Shown here: in pieces, positions 12,303-23,840 of the stretch
Layout: each line of letters opens with the position of its first letter
Numbering within the stretch: the stretch's first letter is position 1
Origin: Liolophura sinensis
Taxonomy: Eukaryota; Mollusca; Polyplacophora; Chitonida; Chitonidae
Direction of reading: 5' to 3'
NCBI RefSeq assembly: GCF_032854445.1
Contig: NC_088302.1
Span: forward strand, 38,878,191 to 38,942,190
Length of the DNA stretch: 64,000 nucleotides
Program-made: the position numbers and the translations under genes
Notes under the pieces: generated by a model
What the model was told of the DNA's origin: nothing
Database searches by the model: none
Seen by the model: only the letters and a program-made list of their open reading frames with translations

Positions 12303-12375
12303 GGCCGGTTAGCTCAGTCGGCAGAACGTCGTGCTAATAACGCGAATGTCATGGGTTCGAGCCCCATATCGGCCA
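12303..12375 (+). tRNA. tRNA-Ile(AAT), D-stem variant
   Basis: Carries the same GAAC D-stem change (C11-A24 mismatch) as the copy at 10,034. Confidence 0.85.
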
Positions 12376-12537
12376 TTAACGTTTTTTGATCACTGGGGGG
12401 CAAAAAGTTTTCACTACTTTGGCTGTCCATGGGCACAGCAGCACACCTATGATGAAGGGTTGGGTGAGCCCAATGCCTGTGAAGAAGACTCAGGCAAGCT
12501 GCATAAGTGATAAACATAGAAAAAAAGAAAAATGTGA

Positions 12538-12619
12538 CGTCGCCGGTAGGATTCGAACCTACGCGGGAAGATCCCAATGGATTTCTAATCCATCGCCTTA
12601 ACCACTCGGCCACGACGAC
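12538..12619 (-). tRNA. tRNA-Ser(AGA)
   Basis: Identical to the reference tRNA-Ser copy. Confidence 0.96.
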
Positions 12620-13426
12620 CCCATGGTCTCCATCTTTGTCTTAATAATGGATTCCCAAATGTGCGAGCCGTGTGACCTTGAAGGTTTGTCTCTATTTACA
12701 CCTGCGGGAAAGGCAAGACAAGGGGGCAACTGTGTCCAAACTCCGCTAAAGACAGACATAAATGAATGGTGGAAACAGGCATGTATTAGCAAGACGTTTG
12801 CACACAAACCCCCATTACAACTTCCCTTTTGCCCGAGGGACGAATGTTATCCTCTGTATTTTAGAGTGTTAAGTGTTTTTCTGCGGCCAGCCTGTCGTTT
12901 TTGGCGAAAAGGTGCATACTTGGTATCAAAATGCTGGAAATTGTCTAAGCTTTGGGTAGGTATGAGTTTTAATGATACAAGTTTGAAATTCAGGGCGAGA
13001 AGACACAAGGAAACAGGTGTTGATGAGGCTTCGAGTGACGTCAACTTGGCCTTCCTAGGCACCCCTCCCAGCTGCCGGTATACAAAGGTCCAGATTTTGA
13101 CGGTCAACCCGTCAAGATTTTTATGGCTTCCTTCTCACAGGCTGGGCCAGGTAAGCACCAAAGCTTACTGGCCACGGAATGTTTGGGACTGAGCTACAAC
13201 GCTAAAGGTTAAATTTGTCGCTCATGGAAAATTAAATGGGTTCTGAAATTGTTTGCTGGTCGACGTCATCATAGTGTAAAGATGTCAGAAACTGTCCCAC
13301 TGGTCTATCAACGAATAAGACTAGCAAGTAGAAAAAAGAGTAAGTAACAGCGCCTGTGAAGGGAAAACGGGTTGGATTGTCCATACTTAAGCATTTCTTA
13401 ATGACGAAAGAGTTAGGCAAGAAATT

Positions 13427-13499
13427 GGCCGGTTAGCTCAGTCGGCAGAGCGTTGTGCTAATAACGCGAATGTCATGGGTTCGAGCCCCATATCGGCCA
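13427..13499 (+). tRNA. tRNA-Ile(AAT)
   Basis: One anticodon-stem change (TCGTG to TTGTG) converts a C-G pair to a U-G wobble; the fold is kept. The spacer upstream is 10 bp shorter than usual. Confidence 0.93.
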
Positions 13500-13661
13500 T
13501 TAACGTTTTTTGATCACTGGGGGGAAAAAAGTTTTCACTACTTTGGCTGTCCATGGGCACAGCAGCACACCTATGATGAAGGGTTGGGTGAGCCCAATGC
13601 CTGTGAAGAAGACTCAGGCAAGCTGCATAAGTGATAAACATAGAAAAAAAGAAAAATGTGA

Positions 13662-13743
13662 CGTCGCCGGTAGGATTCGAACCTACGCGGGAAGATCCCA
13701 ATGGATTTCTAATCCATCGCCTTAACCACTCGGCCACGACGAC
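13662..13743 (-). tRNA. tRNA-Ser(AGA)
   Basis: Identical to the reference tRNA-Ser copy. Confidence 0.96.
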
Positions 13744-14562
13744 CCCATTGTCTCCATCTTTGTCTTAATAATGGATTCCCAAATGTGCGAGCCGTGTGAC
13801 TTTGAAGGTTTGTCTCTATTTACACCTGCAGGAAAGGCAAGACAAGGGGGCAACTGTGTCCAAACTCCGCTAAAGACTGACATAAATGAATGGTGGAAAC
13901 AGGCATGTATTAGCAAGACGTTTGCACACAAACCCCCATTACAACTTCCCTTTTGCCAGAGGGACGAATGTTATCCTCTGTATTTTAGAGTGTTAAGTGT
14001 TTTTCTGCGGCCAGCCTGTCGTTTTTATCGAAAAGGTGCATACTTGGTATCAAAAATGCTGGAAATTGTCTAAGCTTTGGGTAGGTATGAGTTTTAATGA
14101 TACAAGTTTGAAATTCAGGGCGAGAAGACACAAGGAAACAGGTGTTGATGAGGCTTCGAGTGACGTCAACTTGGCCTTCCTAGGCACCCCTCCCAGCTGC
14201 CGGTATACAAAGGTCCAGATTTTGACGGTCAACCCGTCAAGATTTTTATGGCTTCCTTCTCACAGGCTGGGCCAGGTAAGCACCAAAGCTTACTGGCCAC
14301 GGAATGTTTGGGACTGAGCTACAACGCTAAAGGTTAAATTTGTCGCTCATGGAAAATTAAATGGGTTCTGTAATTGTTTGCTGGTCGACGTCCATCAAGG
14401 TGTAAAGATGTCAGAAACTGTCCCACTGGTCTATCAACGAATAATACTAACAAGTAGAAAAGGAGTAAGTGATAGCGTCTGTGAAGGGAAAACGGGTTGG
14501 ATTGTCCATGTGATGAACAACTTAAGCATTTCTTAATGACAAAAGGAGTCAGGCAAGAAATT

Positions 14563-14635
14563 GGCCGGTTAGCTCAGTCGGCAGAGCGTCGTGCTAATAA
14601 CGCGAATGTCATGGGTTCGAGCCCCATATCGGCCA
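14563..14635 (+). tRNA. tRNA-Ile(AAT)
   Basis: Identical to the reference, although its flanks carry several single-base indels (see the indel-cluster finding). Confidence 0.95.
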
Positions 14636-14801
14636 TTAACATTTTTTGATCACTGGGGGGCAAAAAGTTTTCACTACTTTGGCTGTCCCATGGGCACAGC
14701 AGCACACACCTATGATGAAGGGTTGGGTGAGCCCAATGCCTGTGAAGAAGACTCAGGCCAAGCTGCATAAGTGATAAGCATAGAAAAAAAGAAAAATGTG
14801 A

Positions 14802-14884
14802 CGTCGCCGGTAGGATTCGAACCTACGCGGGAAGAATCCCAATGGATTTCTAATCCATCGCCTTAACCACTCGGCCACGACGAC
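14802..14884 (-). tRNA. tRNA-Ser(AGA), 1-nt insertion
   Basis: 83 nt: one extra base in the loop of the variable arm. It lies in the stretch dense with single-base indels, so it may be a sequencing error. Confidence 0.8.
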
Positions 14885-15700
14885 CCCATGGGTCTCCATC
14901 TTTGTCTTAATAATGGATTCCCAAATGTGCGAGCCGTGTGACCTTGAAGGTTTGTCTCTATTTACACCTGCGGGAAAGGCAAGACAAGGGGGCAAACTGT
15001 GTCCAAACTCCGCTAAAGACTGACATAAATGAATGGTGGAAACAGGCATGTATTAGCAAGACGTTTGCACACAAACCCCCATTACAACTTCCCTTTTGCC
15101 AGAGGGACGAATGTTATCCTCTGTATTTTAGAGTGTTAAGTGTTTTTTCTGCGGCCAGCCTGTCGTTTTTTGCGAAAAGGTGCATACTTGGTATCAAATG
15201 CTGGAAATTGTCTAAGCTTTGGGTAGGTATGAGTTTTAACGATACAAGTTTGAAATTCAGGGCGAGAAGACACAAGGAAACAGGTGTTGATGAGGCTTCG
15301 AGTGACGTCAACTTGGCCTTCCTAGGCACCCCTCCCAGCTGCCGGTATACAAAGGTCCAGATTTTGACGGTCAACCCGTCAAGATTTTTATGGCTTCCTT
15401 CTCACAGCTGGGCCAGGTAAGCACCAAAGCTTACTGGCCACGGAATGTTTGGGACTGAGCTACAACGCTAAAGGTTAAATTTGTCGCTCATGGAAAATTA
15501 AATGGGTTCTGTAATTGTTTGCTGGTCGACGTCATCAAGTGTAAAGATGTCAGAAACTGTCCCACTGGTCTATCAACGAATAATACTAACAAGTAGAAAA
15601 GGGAGTAAGTGATAGCGTCTGTGAAGGGAAAACGGGTTGGATTGTCCATGTGATGAACAACTTAAGCATTTCTTAATGACAAAAGAGTCAGGCAGAAATT

Positions 15701-15775
15701 GGCCCGGTTAGCTCAGTCGGCAGAGCGTCGTGCTAATAACGCGAATGTCATGGGTTCGAGCACCCATATCGTCCA
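15701..15775 (+). pseudogene. tRNA-Ile(AAT), damaged or mis-sequenced copy
   Basis: 75 nt: an extra C in the 5' acceptor strand, an extra A in the T-arm and one substitution in the 3' acceptor strand. It would misfold as written. Its position in the indel-rich stretch makes consensus error a real alternative to true decay. Confidence 0.65.
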
Positions 15776-15936
15776 TTAACGTTTTTTGATCACTGGGGGG
15801 CAAAAAGTTTTCACTACTTTGGCTGTCCATGGGCACAGCAGCACACCTATGATGAAGGGTTGGGTGAGCCCAATGCCTGTGAAGAAGACTCAGCAAGCTG
15901 CATAAGTGATAAACATAGAAAAAAAGAAAAATGTGA

Positions 15937-16018
15937 CGTCGCCGGTAGGATTCGAACCTACGCGGGAAGATCCCAATGGATTTCTAATCCATCGCCTTAA
16001 CCACTCGGCCACGACGAC
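15937..16018 (-). tRNA. tRNA-Ser(AGA)
   Basis: Identical to the reference tRNA-Ser copy. Confidence 0.95.
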
Positions 16019-16836
16019 CCCATGGTCTCCATCTTTGTCTTAATAATGGATTCCCAAATGTGCGAGCCGTGTGACCTTGAAGGTTTGTCTCTATTTACAC
16101 CTGCGGGAAAGGCAAGACAAGGGGGCAACTGTGTCCAAACTCCGCTAAAGACTGACATAAATGAATGGTGGAAACAGGCATGTATTAGCAAGACGTTTGC
16201 ACACAAACCCCATTACAACTTCCCTTTTGCCAGAGGGACGAATGTTATCCTCTGTATTTTAGAGTGTTAAGTGTTTTTCCTGCGGCCAGGCCTGTCGTTT
16301 TTGGCGAAAAGGTGCATACTTGGTATCAAAATGCTGGAAATTGTCTTAGCTTTGGGTAGGTATGAGTTTTAATGATACAAGTTTGAAATTCAGGGCGAGA
16401 AGACACAAGGAAACAGGTGTTGATGAGGCTTCGAGTGACGTCAACTTGGCCTTCCTAGGCACCCCCTCCAGCTGCCGGTATACAAAGGTCCAGATTTTGA
16501 CGGTCAACCCGTCAAGATTTTTATGGCTTCCTTCTCACAGGCTGGGCCAGGTAAGCACCAAAGCTTACTGGCCACGGAATGTTTGGGACTGAGCTACAAC
16601 GCTAAAGGTTAAATTTGTCGCTCATGGAAAATTAAATGGGTTCTGTAATTGTTTGCTGGTCGACGTCATCAAGGTGTAAAGATGTCAGAAACTGTCCCAC
16701 TGGTCTATCAACGAATAATACTAACAAGTAGAAAAGGGAGTAAGTGATAGCGTCTGTGAAGGGAAAACGGGTTGGATTGTCCATGTGATGAACAACTTAA
16801 GCATTTCTTAATGACAAAAGAGTTAGGCAAGAAATT

Positions 16837-16909
16837 GGCCGGTTAGCTCAGTCGGCAGAGCGTCGTGCTAATAACGCGAATGTCATGGGTTCGAGCCCCA
16901 TATCGGCCA
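16837..16909 (+). tRNA. tRNA-Ile(AAT)
   Basis: Identical to the reference; the following terminator is lengthened to seven T residues. Confidence 0.96.
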
Positions 16910-17071
16910 TTAACTTTTTTTGATCACTGGGGGGCAAAAAGTTTTCACTACTTTGGCTGTCCATGGGCACAGCAGCAAACCTATGATGAAGGGTTGGGTG
17001 AGCCCAATGCCTGTGAAGAAGACTCAGGCAAGCTGCATAAGTGATAAACATAGAAAAAAAGAAAAATGTGA

Positions 17072-17153
17072 CGTCGCCGGTAGGATTCGAACCTACGCGG
17101 GAAGATCCCAATGGATTTCTAATCCATCGCCTTAACCACTCGGCCACGACGAC
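17072..17153 (-). tRNA. tRNA-Ser(AGA)
   Basis: Identical to the reference tRNA-Ser copy. Confidence 0.96.
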
Positions 17154-17970
17154 CCCATTGTCTCCATCTTTGTCTTAAAAATGGATTCCCAAATGTGCGA
17201 GCCGTGTGACTTTGAAGGTTTGTCTCTATTTACACCTGCAGGAAAGGCAAGACAAGGGGGCAACTGTGTCCAAACTCCGCTAAAGACTGACATAAATGAA
17301 TGGTGGAAACAGGCATGTATAAGCAAGACGTTTGCACACAAACCCCTATTACAACTTCCCTTTTGCCAGAGGGACGAATGTTATCCTCTGTATTTTAGAG
17401 TGTTAAGTGTTTTTCTGCGGCCAGCCTGTCGTTTTTGGCGAAAAGGTGCATACTTGGTATCAAAATGATGGAAATTGTCTAAGCTTTGGGTAGGTATGAG
17501 TTTTAATGATACAAGTTTGAAATTCAGGGCGAGAAGACACAAGGAAACAGGTGTTGATGAGGCTTCGAGTGACGTCAACTTGGCCTTCCTAGGCACCCCT
17601 CCCAGCTGCCGGTATACAAAGGTCCAGATTTTGATGGTCAACCCGTCAAGATTTTTATGGCTTCCTTCTCACAGGCTGGGGCAGGTAAGCACCAAAGCTT
17701 ACTGGCCACGGAATGTTTGGGACTGAGCTACAACGCTAAAGGTTAAATTTGTCGCTCATGGAAAATTAAATGGGTTCTGAAATTGTTTGCTGGTCGACGT
17801 CATCAAGGTGTAAAGATGTCAGAAACTGTCCCACTGGTCTATCAACGAATAAGACTAGCAAGTAGAAAAGGGAGTAAGTAACAGCGCCTGTGAAGGGAAA
17901 ACGGGTTGGATTGTCCATGTGATGAACAACTTAAACAACTCTTATTGACGAAAGAGTTAGGCAAGAAATT

Positions 17971-18043
17971 GGCCGGTTAGCTCAGTCGGCAGAGCGTCGT
18001 GCTAATAACGCGAATGTCATGGGTTCGAGCCCCATATCGGCCA
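17971..18043 (+). tRNA. tRNA-Ile(AAT)
   Basis: Identical to the reference tRNA-Ile copy. This unit and the next are near-identical to each other, which points to a recent duplication. Confidence 0.96.
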
Positions 18044-18205
18044 TTAACGTTTTTTGATCACTGGGGGGGGAAAAAAGTTTTCACTACTTTGGCTGTCCAT
18101 GGGCACAGCAGCACACCTATGATGAAGGGTTGGGTGAGCCCAATGCCTGTGAAGAAGACTCAGGCAAGCTGCATAAGTGATAAGCATAGAAAAAAAAAAA
18201 TGTGA

Positions 18206-18287
18206 CGTCGCCGGTAGGATTCGAACCTACGCGGGAAGATCCCAATGGATTTCTAATCCATCGCCTTAACCACTCGGCCACGACGAC
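18206..18287 (-). tRNA. tRNA-Ser(AGA)
   Basis: Gene identical to the reference; the downstream T-tract is one uninterrupted run. Confidence 0.96.
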
Positions 18288-19104
18288 CCCATTGTCTCCA
18301 TCTTTGTCTTAATAATGGATTCCCAAACGTGCGAGCCGTGTGACCTTGAAGGTTTGTCTCTGTTTACACCTGCAGGAAAGGCAAGACAAGGGGGCAACTG
18401 TGTCCAAACTCCGCTAAAGACTGACATAAATGAATGGTGGAAACAGGCATGTATAAGCAAGACGTTTGCACACAAACCCCTATTACAACTTCCCTTTTGC
18501 CAGAGGGACGAATGTTATCCTCTGTATTTTAGAGTGTTAAGTGTTTTTCTGCGGCCAGCCTGTCGTTTTTGGCGAAAAGGTGCATACTTGGTATCAAAAT
18601 GATGGAAATTGTCTAAGCTTTGGGTAGGTATGAGTTTTAATGATACAAGTTTGAAATTCAGGGCGAGAAGACACAAGGAAACAGGTGTTGATGAGGCTTC
18701 GAGTGACGTCAACTTGGCCTTCCTAGGCACCCCTCCCAGCTGCCGGTATACAAAGGTCCAGATTTTGATGGTCAACCCGTCAAGATTTTTATGGCTTCCT
18801 TCTCACAGGCTGGGCCAGGTAAGCACCAAAGCTTACTGGCCACGGAATGTTTGGGACTGAGCTACAACGCTAAAGGTTAAATTTGTCGCTCATGGAAAAT
18901 TAAATGGGTTCTGAAATTGTTTGCTGGTCGACGTCATCAAGGTGTAAAGATGTCAGAAACTGTCCCACTGGTCTATCAACGAATAAGACTAGCAAGTAGA
19001 AAAGGGAGTAAGTAACAGCGCCTGTGAAGGGAAAACGGGTTGGATTGTCCATGTGATGAACAACTTAAACAACTCTTATTGACGAAAGAGTTAGGCAAGA
19101 AATT

Positions 19105-19177
19105 GGCCGGTTAGCTCAGTCGGCAGAGCGTCGTGCTAATAACGCGAATGTCATGGGTTCGAGCCCCATATCGGCCA
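19105..19177 (+). tRNA. tRNA-Ile(AAT)
   Basis: Identical to the reference tRNA-Ile copy. Confidence 0.96.
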
Positions 19178-19339
19178 TTAACGTTTTTTGATCACTGGGG
19201 GGGGAAAAAAGTTTTCACTACTTTGGCTGTCCATGGGCACAGCAGCACACCTATGATGAAGGGTTGGGTGAGCCCAATGCCTGTGAAGAAGACTCAGGCA
19301 AGCTGCATAAGTGATAAGCATAGAAAAAAAAAAATGTGA

Positions 19340-19421
19340 CGTCGCCGGTAGGATTCGAACCTACGCGGGAAGATCCCAATGGATTTCTAATCCATCGCCT
19401 TAACCACTCGGCCACGACGAC
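19340..19421 (-). tRNA. tRNA-Ser(AGA)
   Basis: Gene identical to the reference; uninterrupted T-tract as in the previous unit. Confidence 0.96.
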
Positions 19422-20238
19422 CCCATTGTCTCCATCTTTGTCTTAATAATGGATTCCCAAACGTGCGAGCCGTGTGACCTTGAAGGTTTGTCTCTATTTA
19501 CACCTGCAGGAAAGGCAAGACAAGGGGGCAACTGTGTCCAAACTCCGCTAAAGACTGACATCAATGAATGGTGGAAACAGGCATGTATTAGCAAGACGTT
19601 TGCACACAAACCCCCATTACAACTTCCCTTTTGCCAGAGGGACGAATGTTATCCTCTGTATTTTAGAGTGTTAAGTGTTTTTCTGCGGCCAGCCTGTCGT
19701 TTTTGGCGAAAAGGTGCATATTTGGTATCAAAATGCTGGAAATTGTCTAAGCTTTGGGTAGGTATGAGTTTTAATGATACAAGTTTGAAATTCAGGGCGA
19801 GAAGACACAAGGAAACAGGTGGTGATGAGGCTTCGAGTGACGTCAACTTGGCCTTCCTAGGCACCCCTCCCAGCTGCCGGTATACAAAGGTCCAGATTTT
19901 GACGGTCAACCCGTCAAGATTTTTATGGCTTCCTTCTCACAGGCTGGGCCAGGTAAGCACCAAAGCTTACTGGCCACGGAATGTTTGGGACTGAGCTACA
20001 ACGCTAAAGGTTAAATTTGTCGCTCATGGAAAATTAAATGGGTTCTGTAATTGTTTGCTGGTCGACGTCATCAAGGTGTAAAGATGTCAGAAACTGTCCC
20101 ACTGGTCTATCAACGAATAATACTAGCAAGTAGAAAAGGGAGTAAGTGATAGCGTCTGTGAAGGGAAAACGGGTTGGATTGTCCATGTGATGAACAACTT
20201 AAGCATTTCTTAATGACAAAAGAGTTAGGCAAGAAATT

Positions 20239-20311
20239 GGCCGGTTAGCTCAGTCGGCAGAGCGTCGTGCTAATAACGCGAATGTCATGGGTTCGAGCCT
20301 CATATCGGCCA
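20239..20311 (+). tRNA. tRNA-Ile(AAT), T-stem variant
   Basis: The T-stem 3' strand reads CTCAT; the C to T change leaves a G-U wobble, so the fold is kept. Confidence 0.92.
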
Positions 20312-20473
20312 TTAACCTTTTTTGATCACTGGGGGGCAAAAAGTTTTCACTACTTTGGCTGTCCATGGGCACAGCAGCACACCTATGATGAAGGGTTGGG
20401 TGAGCCCAATGCCTGTGAAGAAGACTCAGGCAAGCTGCATAAGTGATAAGCATAGGAAAAAAGAAAAATGTGA

Positions 20474-20555
20474 CGTCGCCGGTAGGATTTGAACCTACGC
20501 GGGAAGATCCCAATGGATTTCTAATCCATCGCCTTAACCACTCGGCCAAGACGAC
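20474..20555 (-). tRNA. tRNA-Ser(AGA), acceptor and T-loop variant
   Basis: Two changes in the RNA sense: G7 to T, giving a mismatch with C66 at the base of the acceptor stem, and TTCGAAT to TTCAAAT in the T-loop/B box. Probably impaired. Confidence 0.8.
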
Positions 20556-21372
20556 CCCATGGTCTCCATCTTTGTCTTAATAATGGATTACCAAATGTGC
20601 GAGCCGTGTGACCTTGAAGGTTTGTCTCTATTTACACCTGCGGGAAAGGCAAGACAAGGGGGCAACTGTGTCCAAACTCCGCTAAAGACTGACATAAATG
20701 AATGGTGGAAACAGGCATGTATTAGCAAGACGTTTGCACCAAACCCCCCATTACAACTTCCCTTTTGCCAGAGGGACGAATGTTATCCTCTGTATTTTAG
20801 AGTGTTAAGTGTTTTTCTGCGGCCAGCCTGTCGTTTTTGGCGAAAAGGTGCATACTTGGTATCAAAATGCTGGAAATTGTCTAAGCTTTGGGTAGGTATG
20901 AATTTTAATGATACAAGTTTGAAATTCTGGGCGAGAAGACACAAGGAAACAGGTGGTGATGAGGCTTCAAGTGACGTCAACTTGGCCTTCCTAGGCACCC
21001 CTCCCAGCTGCCGGTATACAAAGGTCCAGATTTTGACGGTCAACCCGTCAAGATTTTTATGGCTTCCTTCTCACAGGCTGGGCCAGGTAAGCACCAAAGC
21101 TTACTGGCCACGGAATGTTTGGGACTGAGCTACAACGCTAAAGGTTAAATTTGTCGCTCATGGAAAATTAAATGGGTTCTGAAATTGTTTGCTGGTCGAC
21201 GTCATCAAGGTGTAAAGATGTCAGAAACTGTCCCACTGGTCTATCAACGAATAAGACTAGCAAGTAGAAAAGGGAGTAAGTAACAGCGCCTGTGAAGGGA
21301 AAACGGGTTGGATTGTCCATGTGATGAACAACTTAAACAACTCTTATTGACGAAAGAGTTAGGCAAGAAATT

Positions 21373-21445
21373 GGCCGGTTAGCTCAGTCGGCAGAGCGTC
21401 GTGCTAATAACGCGAATGTCATGGGTTCGAGCCCCATATCGGCCA
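21373..21445 (+). tRNA. tRNA-Ile(AAT)
   Basis: Identical to the reference tRNA-Ile copy. Confidence 0.96.
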
Positions 21446-21607
21446 TTAACCTTTTTTGATCACTGGGGGGCAAAAAGTTTCCACTACTTTGGCTGTCCAT
21501 GGGCACAGCAGCACACCTATGATGAAGGGTTGGGTGAGCCCAATGCCTGTGAAGAAGACTCAGGCAAGCTGCATAAGTGATAAGCATAGAAAAAAAGAAA
21601 AATGTGA

Positions 21608-21689
21608 CGTCGCCGGTAGGATTCGAACCTACGCGGGAAGATCCCAATGGATTTCTAATCCATCGCCTTAACCACTCGGCCACGACGAC
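21608..21689 (-). tRNA. tRNA-Ser(AGA)
   Basis: Identical to the reference tRNA-Ser copy. Confidence 0.96.
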
Positions 21690-22506
21690 CCCATGGTCTC
21701 CATCTTTGTCTTAATAATGGATTCCCAAATGTGCGAGCCGTGTGACCTTGAAGGTTTGTCTCTATTTACACCTGCGGGAAAGGCAAGACAAGGGGGCAAC
21801 TGTGTCCAAACTCCGCTAAAGACTGACATAAATGAATGGTGGAAACAGGCATGTATTAGCAAGACGTTTGCACCAAACCCCCCATTACAACTTCCCTTTT
21901 GCCAGAGGGACGAATGTTATCCTCTGTATTTTAGAGTGTTAAGTGTTTTTCTGCGGCCAGCCTGTCGTTTTTGGCGAAAAGGTGCATACTTGGTATCAAA
22001 ATGCTGGAAATTGTCTAAGCTTTGGGTAGGTATGAATTTTAATGATACAAGTTTGAAATTCAGGGCGAGAAGACACAAGGAAACAGGTGGTGATGAGGCT
22101 TCGAGTGACGTCAACTTGGCCTTCCTAGGCACCCCTCCCAGCTGCAGGTATACAAAGGTCCAGATTTTGACGGTCAACCCGTCAAGATTTTTATGGCTTC
22201 CTTCTCACAGGCTGGGCCAGGTAAGCACCAAAGCTTACTGGCCACGGAATGTTTGGGACTGAGCTACAACGCTAAAGGTTAAATTTGTCGCTCATGGAAA
22301 ATTAAATGGGTTCTGAAATTGTTTGCTGGTCGACGTCATCAAGGTGTAAAGATGTCAGAAACTGTCCCACTGGTCTATCAACGAATAAGACTAGCAAGTA
22401 GAAAAGGGAGTAAGTAACAGCGCCTGTGAAGGGAAAACGGGTTGGATTGTCCATGTGATGAACAACTTAAACAACTCTTATTGACGAAAGAGTTAGGCAA
22501 GAAATT

Positions 22507-22579
22507 GGCCGGTTAGCTCAGTCGGCAGAGCGTCGTGCTAATAACGCGAATGTCATGGGTTCGAGCCCCATATCGGCCA
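22507..22579 (+). tRNA. tRNA-Ile(AAT)
   Basis: Identical to the reference tRNA-Ile copy. Confidence 0.96.
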
Positions 22580-22741
22580 TTAACGTTTTTTGATCACTGG
22601 GGGGCAAAAAGTTTTCACTACTTTGGCTGTCCATGGGCACAGCAGCACACCTATGATGAAGGGTTGGGTGAGCCCAATGCCTGTGAAGAAGACTCAGGCA
22701 AGCTGCATAAGTGATAAGCATAGAAAAAAAGAAAAATGTGA

Positions 22742-22823
22742 GGTCGCCGGTAGGATTCGAACCTACGCGGGAAGATCCCAATGGATTTCTAATCCATCGC
22801 CTTAACCACTCGGCCACGACGAC
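22742..22823 (-). tRNA. tRNA-Ser(AGA), discriminator variant
   Basis: Body identical to the reference, but the discriminator base is C instead of G73. G73 is a serine identity element in many eukaryotes, so charging may be affected. About 330 bp of the spacer upstream of this gene is deleted. Confidence 0.85.
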
Positions 22824-23310
22824 CCTATTGTAGGTATGAATTTTAATGATACAAGTTTGAAATTTAGGGCGAGAAGACACAAGGAAACAGGTGGTGATGA
22901 GGCTTCGAGTGACGTCAACTTGGCCTTCCTAGGCACCCCTCCCAGCTGCCGGTATACAAAGGTCCAGATTTTGACGGTCAACCCGTCAAGATTTTTATGG
23001 CTTCCTTCTTACAGGCTGGGCCAGGTAAGCACCAAAGCTTACTGGCCACGGAATGTTTGGGACTGAGCTACAACGCTAAAGGTTAAATTTGTCGCTCATG
23101 GAAAATTAAATGGGTTCTGAAATTGTTTGCTGGTCGACGTCATCAAGGTGTAAAGATGTCAGAAACTGTCCCACTGGTCTATCAACGAATAAGACTAGCA
23201 AGTAGAAAAGGGAGTAAGTAACAGCGCCTGTGAAGGGAAAACGGGTTGGATTGTCCATGTGATGAACAACTTAAACAACTCTTATTGACGAAAGAGTTAG
23301 GCAAGAAATT

Positions 23311-23350
23311 GGCCGGTTAGCTCAGTCGGCAGAGCGTCGTGCTAATAACG
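23311..23350 (+). pseudogene. tRNA-Ile 5' half (3'-truncated)
   Basis: Positions 1-40 of the tRNA are present; positions 41-73, including the T-arm and B box, are missing. The deletion ends exactly at the mature 3' end, and the normal terminator sequence follows. It sits about 90 bp before LINE copy 1. Confidence 0.92.
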
Positions 23351-23426
23351 TTAACGTTTTTTGATCACTGGGGGGGAAAAAGTTTTCACTACTTTGGCTG
23401 TCCATGGGCACAGCAGCACACCTATG

Positions 23427-23439
23427 ATGAAGGGTTGGG
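23427..23439 (+). repeat. Target-site duplication of LINE copy 1, left
   Basis: ATGAAGGGTTGGG, repeated at 28,633-28,645 after the poly(A) tail. The first A is ambiguous because it can belong to the tail. Confidence 0.9.
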
Positions 23440-23471
23440 GGAGAGTGTGCTAGACGCCGAAGTGAACGGAC

Positions 23472-23840
23472 GTGTCGGTTATTTTCTGCTGTTTACATAT
23501 TTGTGCAACAACAACGCTTGTTTTTGAGACTGATTTTTTGTTGATCTGGGAGCCCACAGAGCTTGAGTTTGGCCAGTGGTTACTGTTTGGTGAAGGGCGT
23601 GTGCCCCGTTGGATCAGGTGTGTCCAAGCCCGTGTCGTTTTCGCCTGTAAACAGGCCAAGCAGAACTTTGTCTGTGTCAATCTCTACACGAAGCAGCCCG
23701 GCATTTTCTACGGCTGTCCAGAGGGACTTTATTCTTTTTCTGTCAAGTGTGTTAAATATCAAGACAGAGCTAATAAGTTTTCAGAAGAATTATTTAAAGA
23801 AACACTTCTATCTCCGCGTGTCTACAGTGGCTGGGCATAA
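23472..23840 (+). CDS. ORF1 N-terminal frame of the Tx1-like LINE, copy 1
   Basis: A 122-residue open frame preceding and overlapping the main ORF1 frame. From about residue 28 it reads like real protein (LEFGQWLLFGEG, then VNLYTKQPGIFYG). Between copies, the differences CCC/CCA, CGT/CGC and TCT/TCC are silent here but change amino acids in the overlapping 454-codon frame, which supports this frame as the coding one at the N-terminus. It ends at TAA 23,838-23,840. Skipping one base there would continue directly into the main ORF1 frame. Two separate proteins, or an upstream ORF, are alternatives. Start codon uncertain. Confidence 0.6.
   Translation: MSVIFCCLHICATTTLVFETDFLLIWEPTELEFGQWLLFGEGRVPRWIRCVQARVVFACKQAKQNFVCVNLYTKQPGIFYGCPEGLYSFSVKCVKYQDRANKFSEELFKETLLSPRVYSGWA

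Larger units (their letters stand above)
1..23439. repeat. tRNA-Ile/tRNA-Ser tandem array, segment 1 (21 units)
   Basis: Head-to-tail units with a period of 1,133-1,135 bp, measured between successive tRNA-Ser copies; exceptions are 1,124 bp at 12,538-13,662 and 1,140 bp at 13,662-14,802. Order in each unit: tRNA-Ile (+), T-tract, G-run, 62-76 bp to the site used by the LINE, then an A-rich tract and tRNA-Ser (-), then about 817 bp of spacer. The spacer holds no RNA gene or conserved protein that I recognise; its long plus-strand open frames differ between copies mainly by amino-acid-changing substitutions. The last unit (from 22,742) has lost about 330 bp of spacer and the 3' half of its tRNA-Ile just before LINE copy 1. 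The array continues to the left of the window. Confidence 0.97.
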
